From the NCBI RefSeq assembly GCF_025725665.1, contig NZ_CP107009.1, forward strand, positions 496,001 through 560,000: a DNA stretch of 64,000 nt. Reading direction: 5' to 3'. Positions 34,607-45,867 of this stretch are shown piece after piece. Below the pieces are notes generated by a model that was not told where the DNA came from, ran no database searches, and was given only the letters and a program-made list of their open reading frames with translations. Both the position numbers and the translations under genes were made by a program. The DNA comes from Halomonas sp. LR3S48 (GTDB lineage Bacteria; Pseudomonadota; Gammaproteobacteria; Pseudomonadales; Halomonadaceae). How positions within the stretch are numbered: the first letter of the stretch is position 1; the number at the start of each line of letters is the position of its first letter.

Positions 34607-36073
34607 ATGAGCCGACTCTTCTCCACCCGGCCCGGCGATGACGGCCTGCCGGGTCCCGAGCGTCGCCTGGCGGTACTGGCGCTGATCCTCGGTACCCTGA
34701 TGGCCGTGGTGGACGTCACCATGATCAACATCGCGCTGCCCTCCATCGCGCGCGATCTCGAGGTCTCTGCCGCCAGGACGGTCTGGGTCACCAACCTCTT
34801 CCAGATCGTCTGTGCCGCCTTTCTGTTGGTATGCGCCTCCTTCAGCGAGATGATCAGCCGTCGGCGACTCTACGTGACAGGGCTCGGGCTTTTCGTGCTG
34901 GCATCGCTGGGCGCGGCGCTGTCCCGCAGCCTGGAATGGCTATTGGTATTCCGCGCCCTGCAGGGACTGGGCGCGGCGGCCACCCTCTCCATCGGTCCTT
35001 CGCTCTACCGCTCGATCTTCCCCACACGGCTGCTGGGCAGCGCGTTGGGGCTCTCCGCCATGGTGGTGGCGGGTGGTTACGCCGCCGGCCCGGCGCTGGG
35101 AGGCGTGGTGCTGTCATTGGTCAGTTGGCCCTGGCTGTTCGCCCTGCATCTGCCCCTGGGGATCGTTTCGCTGTGGCTGGCGTGGCGCGCGCTCCCTCGC
35201 GAGAGGGGGCGGCGCGGCGGCTTCGACGGTCGCGGTGCCTTGGGCTCGGTAGTCATGCTGGGGAGTTTTTTCCTGGCCATGGATACCCTGGGGCACGGCG
35301 CGCCGCTGTGGCAGGCGCTGGCCTGGCTGGCGCTCAGCGTGATCACTGGCTGGCTGTTCCTGCCCCGCCAGCGGCGGGCCAGCCATCCGCTACTGCCGCC
35401 GAGGCTGTTTCAGGTGCCGCGCTTCCGCCTGGCGGTCTCCGCCTCTGGGCTCGCCTTCGTCGGCCAAGGGCTCGCCTTCGTCGCGCTGTCGTTCCTCTAC
35501 CAGCAGGAGATGGGCTTCTCGCCGTTGCACACTGCCTGGCTGTTCACGCCTTGGCCGCTCGCCATCATGCTGGTCGGCCCGATTGCCGGTCGCCTGGCCG
35601 ACCGCGTGAACCCCAGCGTCATGGCGAGCCTGGGGCTGGTGCTGCTGATGCTGGGGCTCGCTTCGCTGGCCCTGCTGCCGCAGGATGCCGGCATGCTGGA
35701 CAGCCTGTGGCGTACGGCCTTGTGCGGCATCGGCTTCGGGCTGTTCCAACCCCCCAACAACCGAGAGATGATGACCAGCGCCCCGCGGGAGCTGACCACC
35801 AGCGCCTCGGGCGTGCTCAGCACCACGCGCACCGTGGGGCAGTCGCTCGGCGTGGCGCTGGTCGGCGCCTTCCTGGCGGCCAGCGCGCCAGTTCAGGCCA
35901 CACTGTGGGCTGGCTGGCTGCCTGGCCTGCCTGCTGGCACTGGCAGCCAGCCTGGCGCGGGTGTCGCTGGCCGGGGCTGCCCGGACGGGCGATGGCGAAG
36001 AGGCGCCCCGGGTGCAGTCGTCGAGCAAGCGAGTACAATGAACCTCACATCCATGATCGAGGAGCCCGAATGA
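34607..36073 (+). CDS. MFS drug exporter, EmrB/QacA (DHA2) type, probable C-terminal frameshift
   Basis: A proton-driven exporter with a 14-helix plan. The N-terminus has AVVDVTMINIALPSIARDL (helix 1 motif D1) and SRRRLYVTGL (motif A), then the motif C region GYAAGPALGGVVL. As read, the frame ends in a hydrophilic Gly/Pro/Arg tail (GLPAGTGSQPGAGVAGRGCP) that does not look like a transporter. If one C at 35921-35922 is skipped, the other frame reads LACLLALAASLARVSLAGAA and stops at 36041, restoring the expected last helix. Either a recent mutation or a sequencing slip in the CTGG/CCTG-rich tract is likely. As read, the stop overlaps bolA by ATGA. Confidence 0.8.
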   Translation: MSRLFSTRPGDDGLPGPERRLAVLALILGTLMAVVDVTMINIALPSIARDLEVSAARTVWVTNLFQIVCAAFLLVCASFSEMISRRRLYVTGLGLFVLASLGAALSRSLEWLLVFRALQGLGAAATLSIGPSLYRSIFPTRLLGSALGLSAMVVAGGYAAGPALGGVVLSLVSWPWLFALHLPLGIVSLWLAWRALPRERGRRGGFDGRGALGSVVMLGSFFLAMDTLGHGAPLWQALAWLALSVITGWLFLPRQRRASHPLLPPRLFQVPRFRLAVSASGLAFVGQGLAFVALSFLYQQEMGFSPLHTAWLFTPWPLAIMLVGPIAGRLADRVNPSVMASLGLVLLMLGLASLALLPQDAGMLDSLWRTALCGIGFGLFQPPNNREMMTSAPRELTTSASGVLSTTRTVGQSLGVALVGAFLAASAPVQATLWAGWLPGLPAGTGSQPGAGVAGRGCPDGRWRRGAPGAVVEQASTMNLTSMIEEPE

Positions 36074-36378
36074 GCATTCAGGCCGTCATCGAAGAGAAGT
36101 TGCAGGCCCTCGAACCCACCTTTGTCGCGGTGGAGAACGAGAGCCATCGACATGCCGTGCCCGCGAACTCCGAAACTCATTTCAAGGTCACGGTGGTGTC
36201 CGAACATTTTCTGGGACTGATGCCGGTGAAGCGTCATCAGCGCCTCTATGCGCTGCTCGCCGACGAGCTGGCGGGGCCGGTGCATGCCCTGGCCCTGCAC
36301 CTCTATACACCGCAGGAGTGGGCCGCCCGCGGCGAGGCTCGGCCCGATTCCCCCAATTGTCGTGGCGCCGGCGCGTGA
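36070..36378 (+). CDS. bolA: BolA-family protein
   Basis: A 102-residue class II KH-like fold with ETHFKVTVVSEHFLGLMPVKRHQRLYALL and ALALHLYTPQEW, typical of BolA. BolA proteins pair with monothiol glutaredoxins around iron-sulfur clusters and influence envelope and stress functions. ATG at 36070 has GGAG upstream. Its stop overlaps the GTG of the HolD-like gene. Assignment to BolA rather than IbaG rests on the C-terminal TPQEW, which is BolA-like. Confidence 0.9.
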   Translation: MSIQAVIEEKLQALEPTFVAVENESHRHAVPANSETHFKVTVVSEHFLGLMPVKRHQRLYALLADELAGPVHALALHLYTPQEWAARGEARPDSPNCRGAGA

Positions 36379-37190
36379 CCACCGAGCCGCAGCGTCTTCA
36401 GTACCTGGAGGCGATGGGACTGACCGCCTGGGTCGCTCGCTTCCAACTGCCCCATGCGCGGCCGACGGAGGCCTGCGAGTGGGAGTTGCCCGAGCGGCCT
36501 GTCGCTCCACCTCCTGCCGAGCGCCTGCATGCCCTGCTGGACGAAGCCGGCAGCGTGGCACGCCAGGCGCCTCCGGCAGAATCGGCGGCGGAGCCACCGC
36601 GGGCGACGTCACCCGGACGCGCCCGCCAGCTGCTGGGTATCACGCCCTCCCACGAAGAGGCCCAGCAGCCGGTAGGCGAGGAAGCGACACCCACGGAAAC
36701 GAGACCGGTTCGAGAGCCGCTGCGTTTCGTTCTGCAGGTGGGATGCCTGGGTGGGCGCTGGCTGGTAATCGTGCCGCAGGAGACCGCGCCGGACGCCATT
36801 CAGAGTCTACTGCTGGACAATCTGCTCAAGGCAGCAGCGATCGACATCGAACAGCCGCCGGCATTCGAGGCGTATCGCTGGCCGCCGATGGAAAATCTAC
36901 CTGCCGAGGCACCGCTGGAAGAGGCGCGTGAAGGACTCCAGGCTTTCGTCGAGGGCACGCGCAGGCGCGGCTGGTCGCCGGAAAGAGTGTTGGTCTTCGG
37001 CCGGGACGACACCTTGGATCGTCTGCTCGACATGCGCGAGGGGCGGGCCGAGCTGCTTGGGTTGCCCGGTTGGCAGGGCCCCGCCCTGGCTGAACTGGTG
37101 CAGAGCGCCGCGGCCAAGCGCGCGCTGTGGCCCACCCTGCTGGAATGGCGGCGGGCCTGGTCGCAGCAAGAGAGCAAGGTCGATGGCTGA
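36375..37190 (+). CDS. holD: DNA polymerase III psi subunit-like protein (HolD-like)
   Basis: The 271-residue product sits directly upstream of rimI, as holD does in E. coli. Its N-terminus (QRLQYLEAMGLTAWVARFQL) resembles the chi-binding start of psi (WQLQQLGITQWSLR), and its C-terminus (GPALAELVQSAAAKRALWPTL) resembles the psi end (SPALTDLRANPTARAALWQQI). It is twice the E. coli length because of a proline- and alanine-rich insert (about 50-115). GTG at 36375 overlaps the bolA stop, and the gene overlaps rimI by 8 bases. The call rests on motif comparison from memory and context. Confidence 0.65.
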   Translation: MTTEPQRLQYLEAMGLTAWVARFQLPHARPTEACEWELPERPVAPPPAERLHALLDEAGSVARQAPPAESAAEPPRATSPGRARQLLGITPSHEEAQQPVGEEATPTETRPVREPLRFVLQVGCLGGRWLVIVPQETAPDAIQSLLLDNLLKAAAIDIEQPPAFEAYRWPPMENLPAEAPLEEAREGLQAFVEGTRRRGWSPERVLVFGRDDTLDRLLDMREGRAELLGLPGWQGPALAELVQSAAAKRALWPTLLEWRRAWSQQESKVDG

Positions 37191-37644
37191 GGTCGATATA
37201 CGTCGGCTGGAGGCCGCCGATCTGGAGCGCCTGGCGGCGCTGGAAGGCAACCAACCGCGACCTTGGACGCGCAGCCAGCTCGAGGCCATGTTGAATGACA
37301 CCGACTGCTGCGTACTGGGAGCCGAGGTGGCGGAGGGGCTCGCAGGCCATGCCGTGGTCGTCAGGCTGCCTTTCGAGGCCGAACTGCAGGCCATGCTGGT
37401 AACACCCGCCATGCGACGGCGCGGCCTGGCTGCAGCGCTGCTTGAAGCGGTGATCGAGCAGAGTCGAAGCTGGGGCAGCGAGCGGCTACTGCTCGAGGTC
37501 AGGGCGGGCAACGAGGCCGCCATCCAGCTCTACCGCCGCGCAGGCTTCAGCGAAGACGGGCGGCGGCGCGACTATTACCCGCCGCTTTATGAGGTAGCCG
37601 ACGCGAGCAGGGAGGATGCCATTCTGATGTCGCGTCTGCCTTGA
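37183..37644 (+). CDS. rimI: Ribosomal protein S18 alanine N-acetyltransferase (RimI)
   Basis: GNAT-fold enzyme that acetylates the N-terminal alanine of S18. 153 residues with the acetyl-CoA loop MRRRGLAAALLEAVIEQ and the C-terminal NEAAIQLYRRAGFSEDGRRRDYYP, including the catalytic Tyr region. ATG at 37183 overlaps the holD-like gene by 8 bases. It converges on zapB with 16 bases between. Confidence 0.93.
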   Translation: MAEVDIRRLEAADLERLAALEGNQPRPWTRSQLEAMLNDTDCCVLGAEVAEGLAGHAVVVRLPFEAELQAMLVTPAMRRRGLAAALLEAVIEQSRSWGSERLLLEVRAGNEAAIQLYRRAGFSEDGRRRDYYPPLYEVADASREDAILMSRLP

Positions 37645-37660
37645 GGCAGGGCGGAAGGGC

Positions 37661-37852
37661 TCAGCCTCTCTCGGTTTCCACCTCATCGAACTTGCCCAGC
37701 AGCGCGGTCAGGCGGCGCTCCCACTCCTCGCGCTCCTGCTTTAGCCGGCTGTTCTCCTCGCGCAGTTCCTCGGCCTCCATCTTCAGCAGCTCCAGGGCCT
37801 CGACGGCACTGGCCACTTTCTGTTCGAGCCGGTTGAAGAGTTCGGTGCTCAT
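37661..37852 (-). CDS. zapB: Cell division protein ZapB
   Basis: A 63-residue all-coiled-coil protein that links the Z-ring through ZapA to the chromosome terminus. It matches ZapB along its length: LFNRLEQKVASAVEALELL, KMEAEELREENSRL, then EWERRLTALLGKFDEVE. It is slightly shorter than E. coli ZapB (81). ATG at 37852 is preceded by AGGAG on the minus strand, so the longer frame upstream is non-coding. It lies 120 bases downstream of rsmD. Confidence 0.85.
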   Translation of the reverse strand: MSTELFNRLEQKVASAVEALELLKMEAEELREENSRLKQEREEWERRLTALLGKFDEVETERG

Positions 37853-37972
37853 CGTGTTCTCCTGAAATGACATCCTGCCGGGGCGGGCCCCTGCCCGCGC
37901 TGAAATCCGTTGCGCAGCGTAACGCCGAGGGCCGCGGCTGGGCAAGCGTAGCCGAACGGCGACGCCCTGGGC

Positions 37973-38599
37973 TCAGTGGCCAGATGCCGCCAAGCGGCGG
38001 TAGAGCCGACCGGTGCTGTCGCCGGCGCGTACTTCGCGATGCAGCGACCAGGTGGCGGGAACTCGCACCTCGAGTGCCGTTTCGGTCTCCAGGTAGATCC
38101 AGGCATCCGGCGTCAGCCAGCCCTGCTCGAGCCGTTCGCAGCAGGGCTCGGCCAGGCCTTGGCGAAATGGTGGGTCGAGGAAGACCAGTGAAAAGGGGGG
38201 GATGTCGGCAGGGCCTGCGGCGAGGAGGACTAGGGCATCGCCGGCATGCACCCGGCCCCGCTCATCGGCGCCCAGGGTTTCCAGGTTGGCTGCAAGGCTG
38301 TGGGCGACTCGGACATCGCGCTCGACGAACAGCGCCTCGGCCGCTCCGCGAGAGAGCGCCTCCAGGCCCAGGGCGCCGGTGCCGGCGAACAGGTCTAGCA
38401 CCCGCGCGCCCGGCGTGGTTGCGGCCAGCCAGTTGAACAGCGTTTCGCGAACCCGGTCGGGTGTGGGGCGCAGGCCGGGGCTGTCGAGTACCGGTAACAG
38501 CCGGCGGCGGAACTCGCCGCCAATGATGCGCAGGCGGCCGCTGCCTTGGGGCGAGCGAGCGCCGGAGCGCGAACGAGAGGGGGGGCGGCGACGTGTCAT
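37973..38599 (-). CDS. rsmD: 16S rRNA (guanine-966-N2)-methyltransferase
   Basis: Methylates G966 of 16S rRNA. The 208-residue protein has a basic N-terminal tail, then RIIGGEFRRRLLPV, RPTPDRVRETLFNWL, the SAM motif VLDLFAGTGALGLEALSRGA and the catalytic LDPPF. Diverges from ftsY, the usual rsmD-ftsY arrangement. Confidence 0.96.
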   Translation of the reverse strand: MTRRRPPSRSRSGARSPQGSGRLRIIGGEFRRRLLPVLDSPGLRPTPDRVRETLFNWLAATTPGARVLDLFAGTGALGLEALSRGAAEALFVERDVRVAHSLAANLETLGADERGRVHAGDALVLLAAGPADIPPFSLVFLDPPFRQGLAEPCCERLEQGWLTPDAWIYLETETALEVRVPATWSLHREVRAGDSTGRLYRRLAASGH

Positions 38600-38689
38600 G
38601 CGGTCGAATTGTACCTGTCGGCTTGTCCACAGTCATGATGCGCGGTGTTAGGATGTAGCGATCATTCACCCGTGAGGCTGAATCCCCCC

Positions 38690-40026
38690 ATGTTCGGTTT
38701 TTTCAAGCGCAAGAAACAGGAAGAGCAGCAAGAGCAATCGACTCGGCCCGAAGAAGAGGAGGGCTTGAGCGAGAAGTCGCCTGAAGAGGATGCGCCCGCG
38801 GAAGAGACTGCGGTCGACCCCGTCCGCCAGGAAGCGGCGCCCGCCGAGCCTGATGTCGTCGACGCGCCGCGACCCGAGGAGCGCGCCATGGCCGGCCCCG
38901 CGGCGGATGAGGCGCTTGAGCGGACCGAGGCGGTCGATGAGGTCGGAAAGGAGGAAGAGAACGCGGTGCTGCGCCAGGAGGCGCTGGTGCCCGAGTCGGA
39001 GGTCGAACCGGAGCCTGAACCGCCTGCACCCGAGCCTGAGCCCGCCCGTACCCCGCTGCAGGAGAAGCCTGGCGCCGAGAAGAGGGGCTGGTTCGCCCGC
39101 ATTCGCTCGGGGCTGGGAAAGACCCGCGCCAACCTCACCGAAGGCGTCGCCGGGCTGTTCCTGGGCAAGAAGCAGATCGACGATGAGCTGATCGAGGATC
39201 TCGAGACCCAACTGCTGATGGCTGACGTGGGCATCGAGGCGACCACCGAGATCATCGACCGCCTGACCGAGCGCGTCTCACGCAAGGAGCTCAAGGATCC
39301 CCAGGCCCTCTATCGAGCGCTGCAGGATGAGCTTGCCGTGATGCTCGACGCCGTGGCCAAGCCGTTGGCACTGCCGGCCAAGGGCGATGGCCCCTTCGTG
39401 ATCCTGATGGTGGGGGTCAATGGGGTGGGCAAGACCACCACCATCGGTAAGCTGGCTCAGCGCTTCCAGCGCGAAGGGCGTAGCGTGATGCTGGCCGCCG
39501 GCGACACCTTCCGCGCCGCCGCGGTGGAGCAGCTCAAGATATGGGGCGAACGCAACAGCGTGCCAGTCATCGCACAGCACACCGGTGCCGATAGCGCATC
39601 GGTGATCTACGACGCGGTGGCCGCGGCCAAGGCACGCAAGGTCGACGTGCTGATTGCCGATACTGCCGGGCGCCTGCACAACAAGGGGCACCTGATGGAA
39701 GAGCTCAAGAAGGTGCACCGGGTGATGGGCAAACTCGACGACAGCGCGCCCCACGAGGTGATGCTGGTGCTCGACGCCGGCACCGGCCAGAACGCGCTGT
39801 CCCAGGCCAGCACCTTCAACGAGGCGGTACCGGTCACCGGCATTACCCTGACCAAGCTCGACGGTACCGCCAAGGGCGGCATCATCTTCGCCCTGGCCAA
39901 GCAGCTCGGCACGCCGATCCGCTTCATCGGCGTGGGCGAAGGGCTCGACGACCTGCGCCCCTTCGAGGCTCGCGATTTCGTCGATGCGCTCTTCGACCAG
40001 GGCGACGAGGGAGCCGCCGCCGCGCC

Positions 40027-40030
<4 letters not shown>
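38690..40030 (+). CDS. ftsY: Signal recognition particle receptor FtsY
   Basis: SRP receptor GTPase. The N-terminal 130 residues form the highly acidic A domain (runs of Glu, Pro and Ala). The NG domain follows, with [44 protein letters not shown] and [12 protein letters not shown]. 446 residues. ATG at 38690 ([12 protein letters not shown]) is the normal FtsY start; an in-frame start at 38645 is not supported. The stop overlaps ftsE by four bases. Confidence 0.97.
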
Positions 40031-40691
<661 letters not shown>

Positions 40692-40695
<4 letters not shown>

Positions 40696-41666
40696 GCCGG
40701 CAGCCTCCTGCCCCGCCGCGTGGCGCACGCACCCAGCGCACCCGCTCCTCGAGCCGTTTTCGTGGCTGGCTGCGTCACCATCGCGCCATGTGCCTCGACA
40801 GCGCCCGCCGTCTGCTGCGCGCCCCCATTGGCAGCCTGCTCACCATGCTTGCCATCGCCATCGCCCTGGTGCTGCCGGCGGCGCTGTGGCTGGCGCTGGA
40901 CAGCGCGCGCCTGCTCGATGCCGAACTCGACGAGAGTGCCACGCTCACCGTTTATCTGTCCCACGGTGTCGACGAGGCCCAGGCCGGGCGAATCGACGAG
41001 GCGGTGGCGGCACATGAGGGTGTGGCGCGCACCCGGCTGATCAGTGCCGCCGAGGGTATGGCGGAATTCCAGCAGGCGCTGGGCCTGGCCGATGCACTGG
41101 GGCGGCTCGAAGACAATCCGCTGCCGGCGAGTATCGTAGTGGTGCCCCTGGATCCGTCACCTGAGGCGGTTCGACGGCTGGCCGATTCGCTGGAGGAAGT
41201 GTCCGGTATCGATGAGGCCCGCCTCGACCTGGCCTGGCTCGAACGCCTGCGCCACCTGGCCGAGCTGGGCAGCCGCCTGGCCCTGGCGCTGGGGATACTG
41301 TTCGGCCTGGGTGTGCTGCTGATCGTGGGCAACACCATACGCCTGGCGGTGGAGAGCCGCCGCCAGGAGATCGAAGTGGTGATGTTGATCGGGGCCACCC
41401 ACGCCTTCGTGCGCCGCCCTTTTCTCTACAGCGGCGCCTGGTACGGCCTCGGTGGCGGCCTGCTCGCTTGGGGGTTGCTGGGGCTCGGCAACCAGTGGCT
41501 GACGGTACCGGTCAGCGCTCTCGCCGCCAGCTACGGCGCCTCCTTCACGCTGCCCCAGCTAGGCCCCGAGGGCTCGGCAACGCTGCTGTTGTGCAGTACA
41601 CTATTGGGCTGGCTGGGAGCTTGGATCGCCGTAAGCCGTCACCTCGCGGAGGTTCGGCCGCGATAA
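40692..41666 (+). CDS. ftsX: Cell division protein FtsX
   Basis: Membrane partner of FtsE. The 324 residues comprise a basic cytoplasmic N-terminus, a first helix ([20 protein letters not shown]), a periplasmic domain (about 75-190) that contacts EnvC-type activators, then three more helices. These include [23 protein letters not shown], preceding [19 protein letters not shown], the conserved FtsX coupling segment. It starts in ATGA overlap with ftsE. Confidence 0.96.
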
Positions 41667-41821
41667 GAAGCCGCGCTGCGACGCCCTGTCGCCGTTGTTG
41701 CGCTAGCGACCGCGATCGGCATCTGCCACGCTGTCGACAGCAGGAAGGGAACGTTATCGATTATCGCCCGTCTAAGCAGGCGGTTGAAAAGTATATTAGG
41801 TTTTCAAGGAGACAACCTGCA

Positions 41822-42688
41822 ATGAGCACCAGTCTTCTGCCGGTGGGCCAGCTCTCGCCGGGGCATGACCTCAACGGGTACATCCAGGCGGTCAATGGCA
41901 TTCCCATGCTTACCGCCGAGGAAGAGCGCGAACTCGCCTTTCGCCTTCACGACGAGGGCGATCTGGAGGCGGCGCGTCGTTTGGTGCTGTCGCATCTGCG
42001 CTTCGTCGTCCATATCGCGCGCAGCTATTCCGGCTACGGTCTGCCCCAGGCAGACCTGATCCAGGAAGGCAATGTGGGCCTGATGAAGGCCGTCAAGCGC
42101 TTCGACCCCAACCAGGGGGTGCGCCTGGTCTCCTTCGCCGTGCATTGGATCAAGGCAGAGATCCACGAGTTCGTGCTGCGCAACTGGCGCATCGTCAAGA
42201 TTGCCACCACCAAGGCCCAGCGCAAGCTGTTCTTCAACCTGCGCAGCGCCAAGAAGCGCCTGGCCTGGCTCAACAATGCCGAAGTCGACGCCATCGCCCG
42301 CGACCTTGACGTCAAACCGGAAGTGGTGCGCGAGATGGAAGGCCGCCTGGCGGCTCACGATGCCGGCTTCGACGCTTCCCCGAGCGAGGACGAGGACTCC
42401 GCCTACCAGGCGCCGGTCCACTACCTGGACGATGACGGCTCCGATCCTGCCGTTCAGCTCGAGGATAGCGACTGGGAGGATGACGCCAGCCGCCGCTTGA
42501 AGATGGCCCTCGAGGCGCTGGACGAGCGCTCCCGCGACATACTCCAGCGTCGCTGGTTGGCCGACGACAAGGCCACGTTGCACGACCTGGCCGATGTCTA
42601 TGGCGTCTCCGCCGAGCGTATCCGACAGCTCGAGAAGAACGCCATGAAGAAGATTCGCCATCAGTTGGGCGATACGCTGGCCGCGTGA
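41822..42688 (+). CDS. rpoH: RNA polymerase heat-shock sigma factor (sigma-32)
   Basis: Directs transcription of heat-shock genes. The 288 residues show region 1.2 ([14 protein letters not shown]), 2.1-2.4 ([36 protein letters not shown]), the diagnostic RpoH box QRKLFFNLR, and region 4 helix-turn-helix ([20 protein letters not shown]). ATG at 41822 follows AAGGAG. It sits 155 bases after ftsX, as in E. coli, and is probably transcribed partly from its own promoter. Confidence 0.97.
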   Translation: MSTSLLPVGQLSPGHDLNGYIQAVNGIPMLTAEEERELAFRLHDEGDLEAARRLVLSHLRFVVHIARSYSGYGLPQADLIQEGNVGLMKAVKRFDPNQGVRLVSFAVHWIKAEIHEFVLRNWRIVKIATTKAQRKLFFNLRSAKKRLAWLNNAEVDAIARDLDVKPEVVREMEGRLAAHDAGFDASPSEDEDSAYQAPVHYLDDDGSDPAVQLEDSDWEDDASRRLKMALEALDERSRDILQRRWLADDKATLHDLADVYGVSAERIRQLEKNAMKKIRHQLGDTLAA

Positions 42689-42697
42689 CCGGTGAGC

Positions 42698-42749
42698 CGC
42701 CCACAACGAGAAAGCCCCGGCCTTGGCCGGGGCTTTCTCGTTGTGGGCG
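42698..42749. terminator. Perfect 25-bp bidirectional terminator between rpoH and slmA
   Basis: Positions 42698-42722 pair without mismatch with 42725-42749 around a two-base centre, with the core AAAGCCCCGGCC. The arms carry AAA and TTT runs on either side, so the hairpin can end both convergent transcripts. The slmA stop is 5 bases beyond it. Confidence 0.9.
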
Positions 42750-42753
42750 CGCC

Positions 42754-43368
42754 TCAGGCGGTCTGCGTGACTGGCTGGCGCATCAGCTGCGACGAGAGCA
42801 ACGCCCACTGCTCCTCCCAATGCTCGGTGGGGCGGCGCTGGAAGTCGCTGCGCACGTACTGCGAGATGCGCCCCTCGGCCACGGCGACCAGCAGGTTGGC
42901 GGTAGCCGAGACCGTCAGCACGGGGCGTAGGCGTTCACGCAGCTCCGCTTCGCGCAGGACCTGCTTGAGCTGGGTTTCCAGGCGCTCGAAGAGCTGATGA
43001 ATGCGCAGCCTGAGCCGGGCAGTCTCGCCGGTCAGCACGTCGCCTTCGAGAAGGCGCGACAGCCCGGGGTTCTTCTCGGCGAAGGCCAGCAGCAGGGTGA
43101 GGATCTGGCCGCAGCGCGACACGGCGTCGGGAAAGTCCTCGAGTATGCGGCTGATACGCTCGAAAAGCGTCTCCTCGATGAATTCGATGAGGCCCTCGAA
43201 CATGCGGGCCTTGCTCGGGAAATGGCGGTATAGCGCGGCTTCGGAGACGCCCACCTGGCGCGCCAGCGCCGCAATGGTGATGCGCTTGCCGCTATCCTCC
43301 TCCAGCATCAGGGCGAGCGACTGCAGGATCTGCTCGCGCCGGCTGGTTGGTTGCGTTGCCTGCGTCAT
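42754..43368 (-). CDS. slmA: Nucleoid occlusion factor SlmA
   Basis: TetR-fold DNA-binding protein that blocks FtsZ polymers over unsegregated DNA. 204 residues (E. coli 198): [16 protein letters not shown], the helix-turn-helix [31 protein letters not shown], and the FtsZ-contacting C-terminal region with [19 protein letters not shown]. The start at 43368 gives the usual N-terminus; the longer frame upstream overlaps argB. It is last in the coaBC-dut-algC-argB-slmA group. Confidence 0.95.
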   Translation of the reverse strand: MTQATQPTSRREQILQSLALMLEEDSGKRITIAALARQVGVSEAALYRHFPSKARMFEGLIEFIEETLFERISRILEDFPDAVSRCGQILTLLLAFAEKNPGLSRLLEGDVLTGETARLRLRIHQLFERLETQLKQVLREAELRERLRPVLTVSATANLLVAVAEGRISQYVRSDFQRRPTEHWEEQWALLSSQLMRQPVTQTA

Positions 43369-43415
43369 GTCGATGTTTGTCTTCTGGTTATTGGAATGGC
43401 CCGGGGCGGCTGGCC

Positions 43416-44345
<930 letters not shown>

Positions 44346-44369
44346 TTAAAGGAGTCGAAAACGCCGCCG

Positions 44370-45767
44370 TCAGCTCGGCAGCGTCAGCGCCGGGTCGACC
44401 TGTTGCAGGGCGGCGGCGAAACGATTGCGGATGCGCTCGAGGGCCGCATCGCTCTTGCCCTCGAAGCGCAGCACCAGCACCGGCGTGGTGTTGGAGGCAC
44501 GGCACAGGCCCCAGCCGTCGGGGTAGTCGACGCGGATGCCGTCGAGGGTGGTCTTGACGCCATCGTCACCGAAGTCGCCCTCGCGGGCCAGCTTCTCCAC
44601 CAGGTCGAACTTGTTCTCGTCGGTCACGTGGACGTTGATCTCGGGCGTGCCGATGTCCTGCGGGTAGCGGGCGAAGAAGGTGTCGGCGTCCTCATCCTGC
44701 TTGGACAGGATCTCGAGCAGCCGGGCGGCACCGTAGAGGCCATCATCGAAGCCGTACCAGCGTTCCTGGAAGAAGATATGGCCGCTCATCTCACCGGCGA
44801 GCAGAGCCCCGGTCTCCTTCATGCGTGCCTTGATCAGCGAGTGGCCGGTGCGCCACATCTCCGGCGTGCCGCCGGCCCGCTCGACGACACCTGCCAGGTT
44901 GCCGGTGCACTTGACGTCGAAGATCACCCGGGCACCTGGGTTGCGCGACAGCATGTCCTCGGCGAAGGCCATCATCAGGTGGTCGGGGTAGATCAGCTTG
45001 CCGCTCGGCGTGACCACGCCCAGGCGATCACCGTCGCCATCGAAGGCCAGGCCGATGTCGGCGCCGGTCTCCTTCACCGTGCGGATCAAGTCCTGCAGGT
45101 TTTCGAGCTTGCCGGGGTCAGGGTGATGGTTGGGAAAGTTGCCGTCGATTTCGGCGAACAGCGGCACGGTCTCGGCGCCGAGCTGCTCGATCAGCTTCGG
45201 CCCCAGCTCCCCGGCCACGCCGTTGCCGCAGTCGACCACCGCCTTGAGCCGGCGCTCGAGCTTGACGTCGCCGACGATGCGCTCGAGGTAGGCGGCGCGC
45301 AGGTCGTCCTGGCGCACACTGCCCTGGCCTTCGGCCAGGTCGCCGGTCTCGATGCGCCGGTAGAGCGCGGTGATCGCCTCGCCGGAGAGGGTCTCTCCGC
45401 CCAGCACGATCTTGAAGCCGTTGTAGTCCGGCGGGTTGTGGCTACCGGTTACCATCACGCCCGAGGCGGTGCCTTCGAGCACGTGGGTGGCGAAGTAGAG
45501 CACCGGGGTGGGCACCATGCCGATATCGACCACGTCGCGCCCGGCTGCGGTCAGGCCGCGCATCAGCGCTTCGCTGAGCCGGGGGCCGGAGAGGCGGCCG
45601 TCGCGGGCGACCACCACGGTGGATTCATTGCGGGCAGCGGCTTCCGAGCCGATCGCCCGGCCGATCATCTCGACGGTTGCCTCGGTCAGGGTATCGTCGA
45701 CGATGCCGCGGATGTCGTAGGCGCGGAAGATGGAGGCCGGTACGCTGCTGTTCGTGACTTGGCTCAT
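44370..45767 (-). CDS. algC: Phosphomannomutase/phosphoglucomutase
   Basis: Interconverts hexose 1- and 6-phosphates for LPS, exopolysaccharide and nucleotide sugars. 465 residues with IFRAYDIRGIV, the phosphoserine loop TGSHNPPDYNGFK (Ser109), the magnesium loop FDGDGDR, the sugar-specificity loop GEMSGHIFF and the phosphate-binding RASNTTPVLVLRFE. Position between dut and argB matches P. aeruginosa AlgC. Confidence 0.96.
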   Translation of the reverse strand: MSQVTNSSVPASIFRAYDIRGIVDDTLTEATVEMIGRAIGSEAAARNESTVVVARDGRLSGPRLSEALMRGLTAAGRDVVDIGMVPTPVLYFATHVLEGTASGVMVTGSHNPPDYNGFKIVLGGETLSGEAITALYRRIETGDLAEGQGSVRQDDLRAAYLERIVGDVKLERRLKAVVDCGNGVAGELGPKLIEQLGAETVPLFAEIDGNFPNHHPDPGKLENLQDLIRTVKETGADIGLAFDGDGDRLGVVTPSGKLIYPDHLMMAFAEDMLSRNPGARVIFDVKCTGNLAGVVERAGGTPEMWRTGHSLIKARMKETGALLAGEMSGHIFFQERWYGFDDGLYGAARLLEILSKQDEDADTFFARYPQDIGTPEINVHVTDENKFDLVEKLAREGDFGDDGVKTTLDGIRVDYPDGWGLCRASNTTPVLVLRFEGKSDAALERIRNRFAAALQQVDPALTLPS

Positions 45768-45867
45768 AGCGGTTCCTTGTCAGACAGGTGTGGGTTCATG
45801 TGCCAGGTTGCGAAAACGCTGCCAGGCGGTTCCTTCCCTGGAACGGCAGGCAGCGGTGCGTCAAGCG

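Noticed and set aside
34831..36378. A 515-codon frame that would fuse a long extension to BolA
   Set aside because: The first 400 codons overlap the MFS gene out of frame. BolA has its own ATG at 36070 with a GGAG site.
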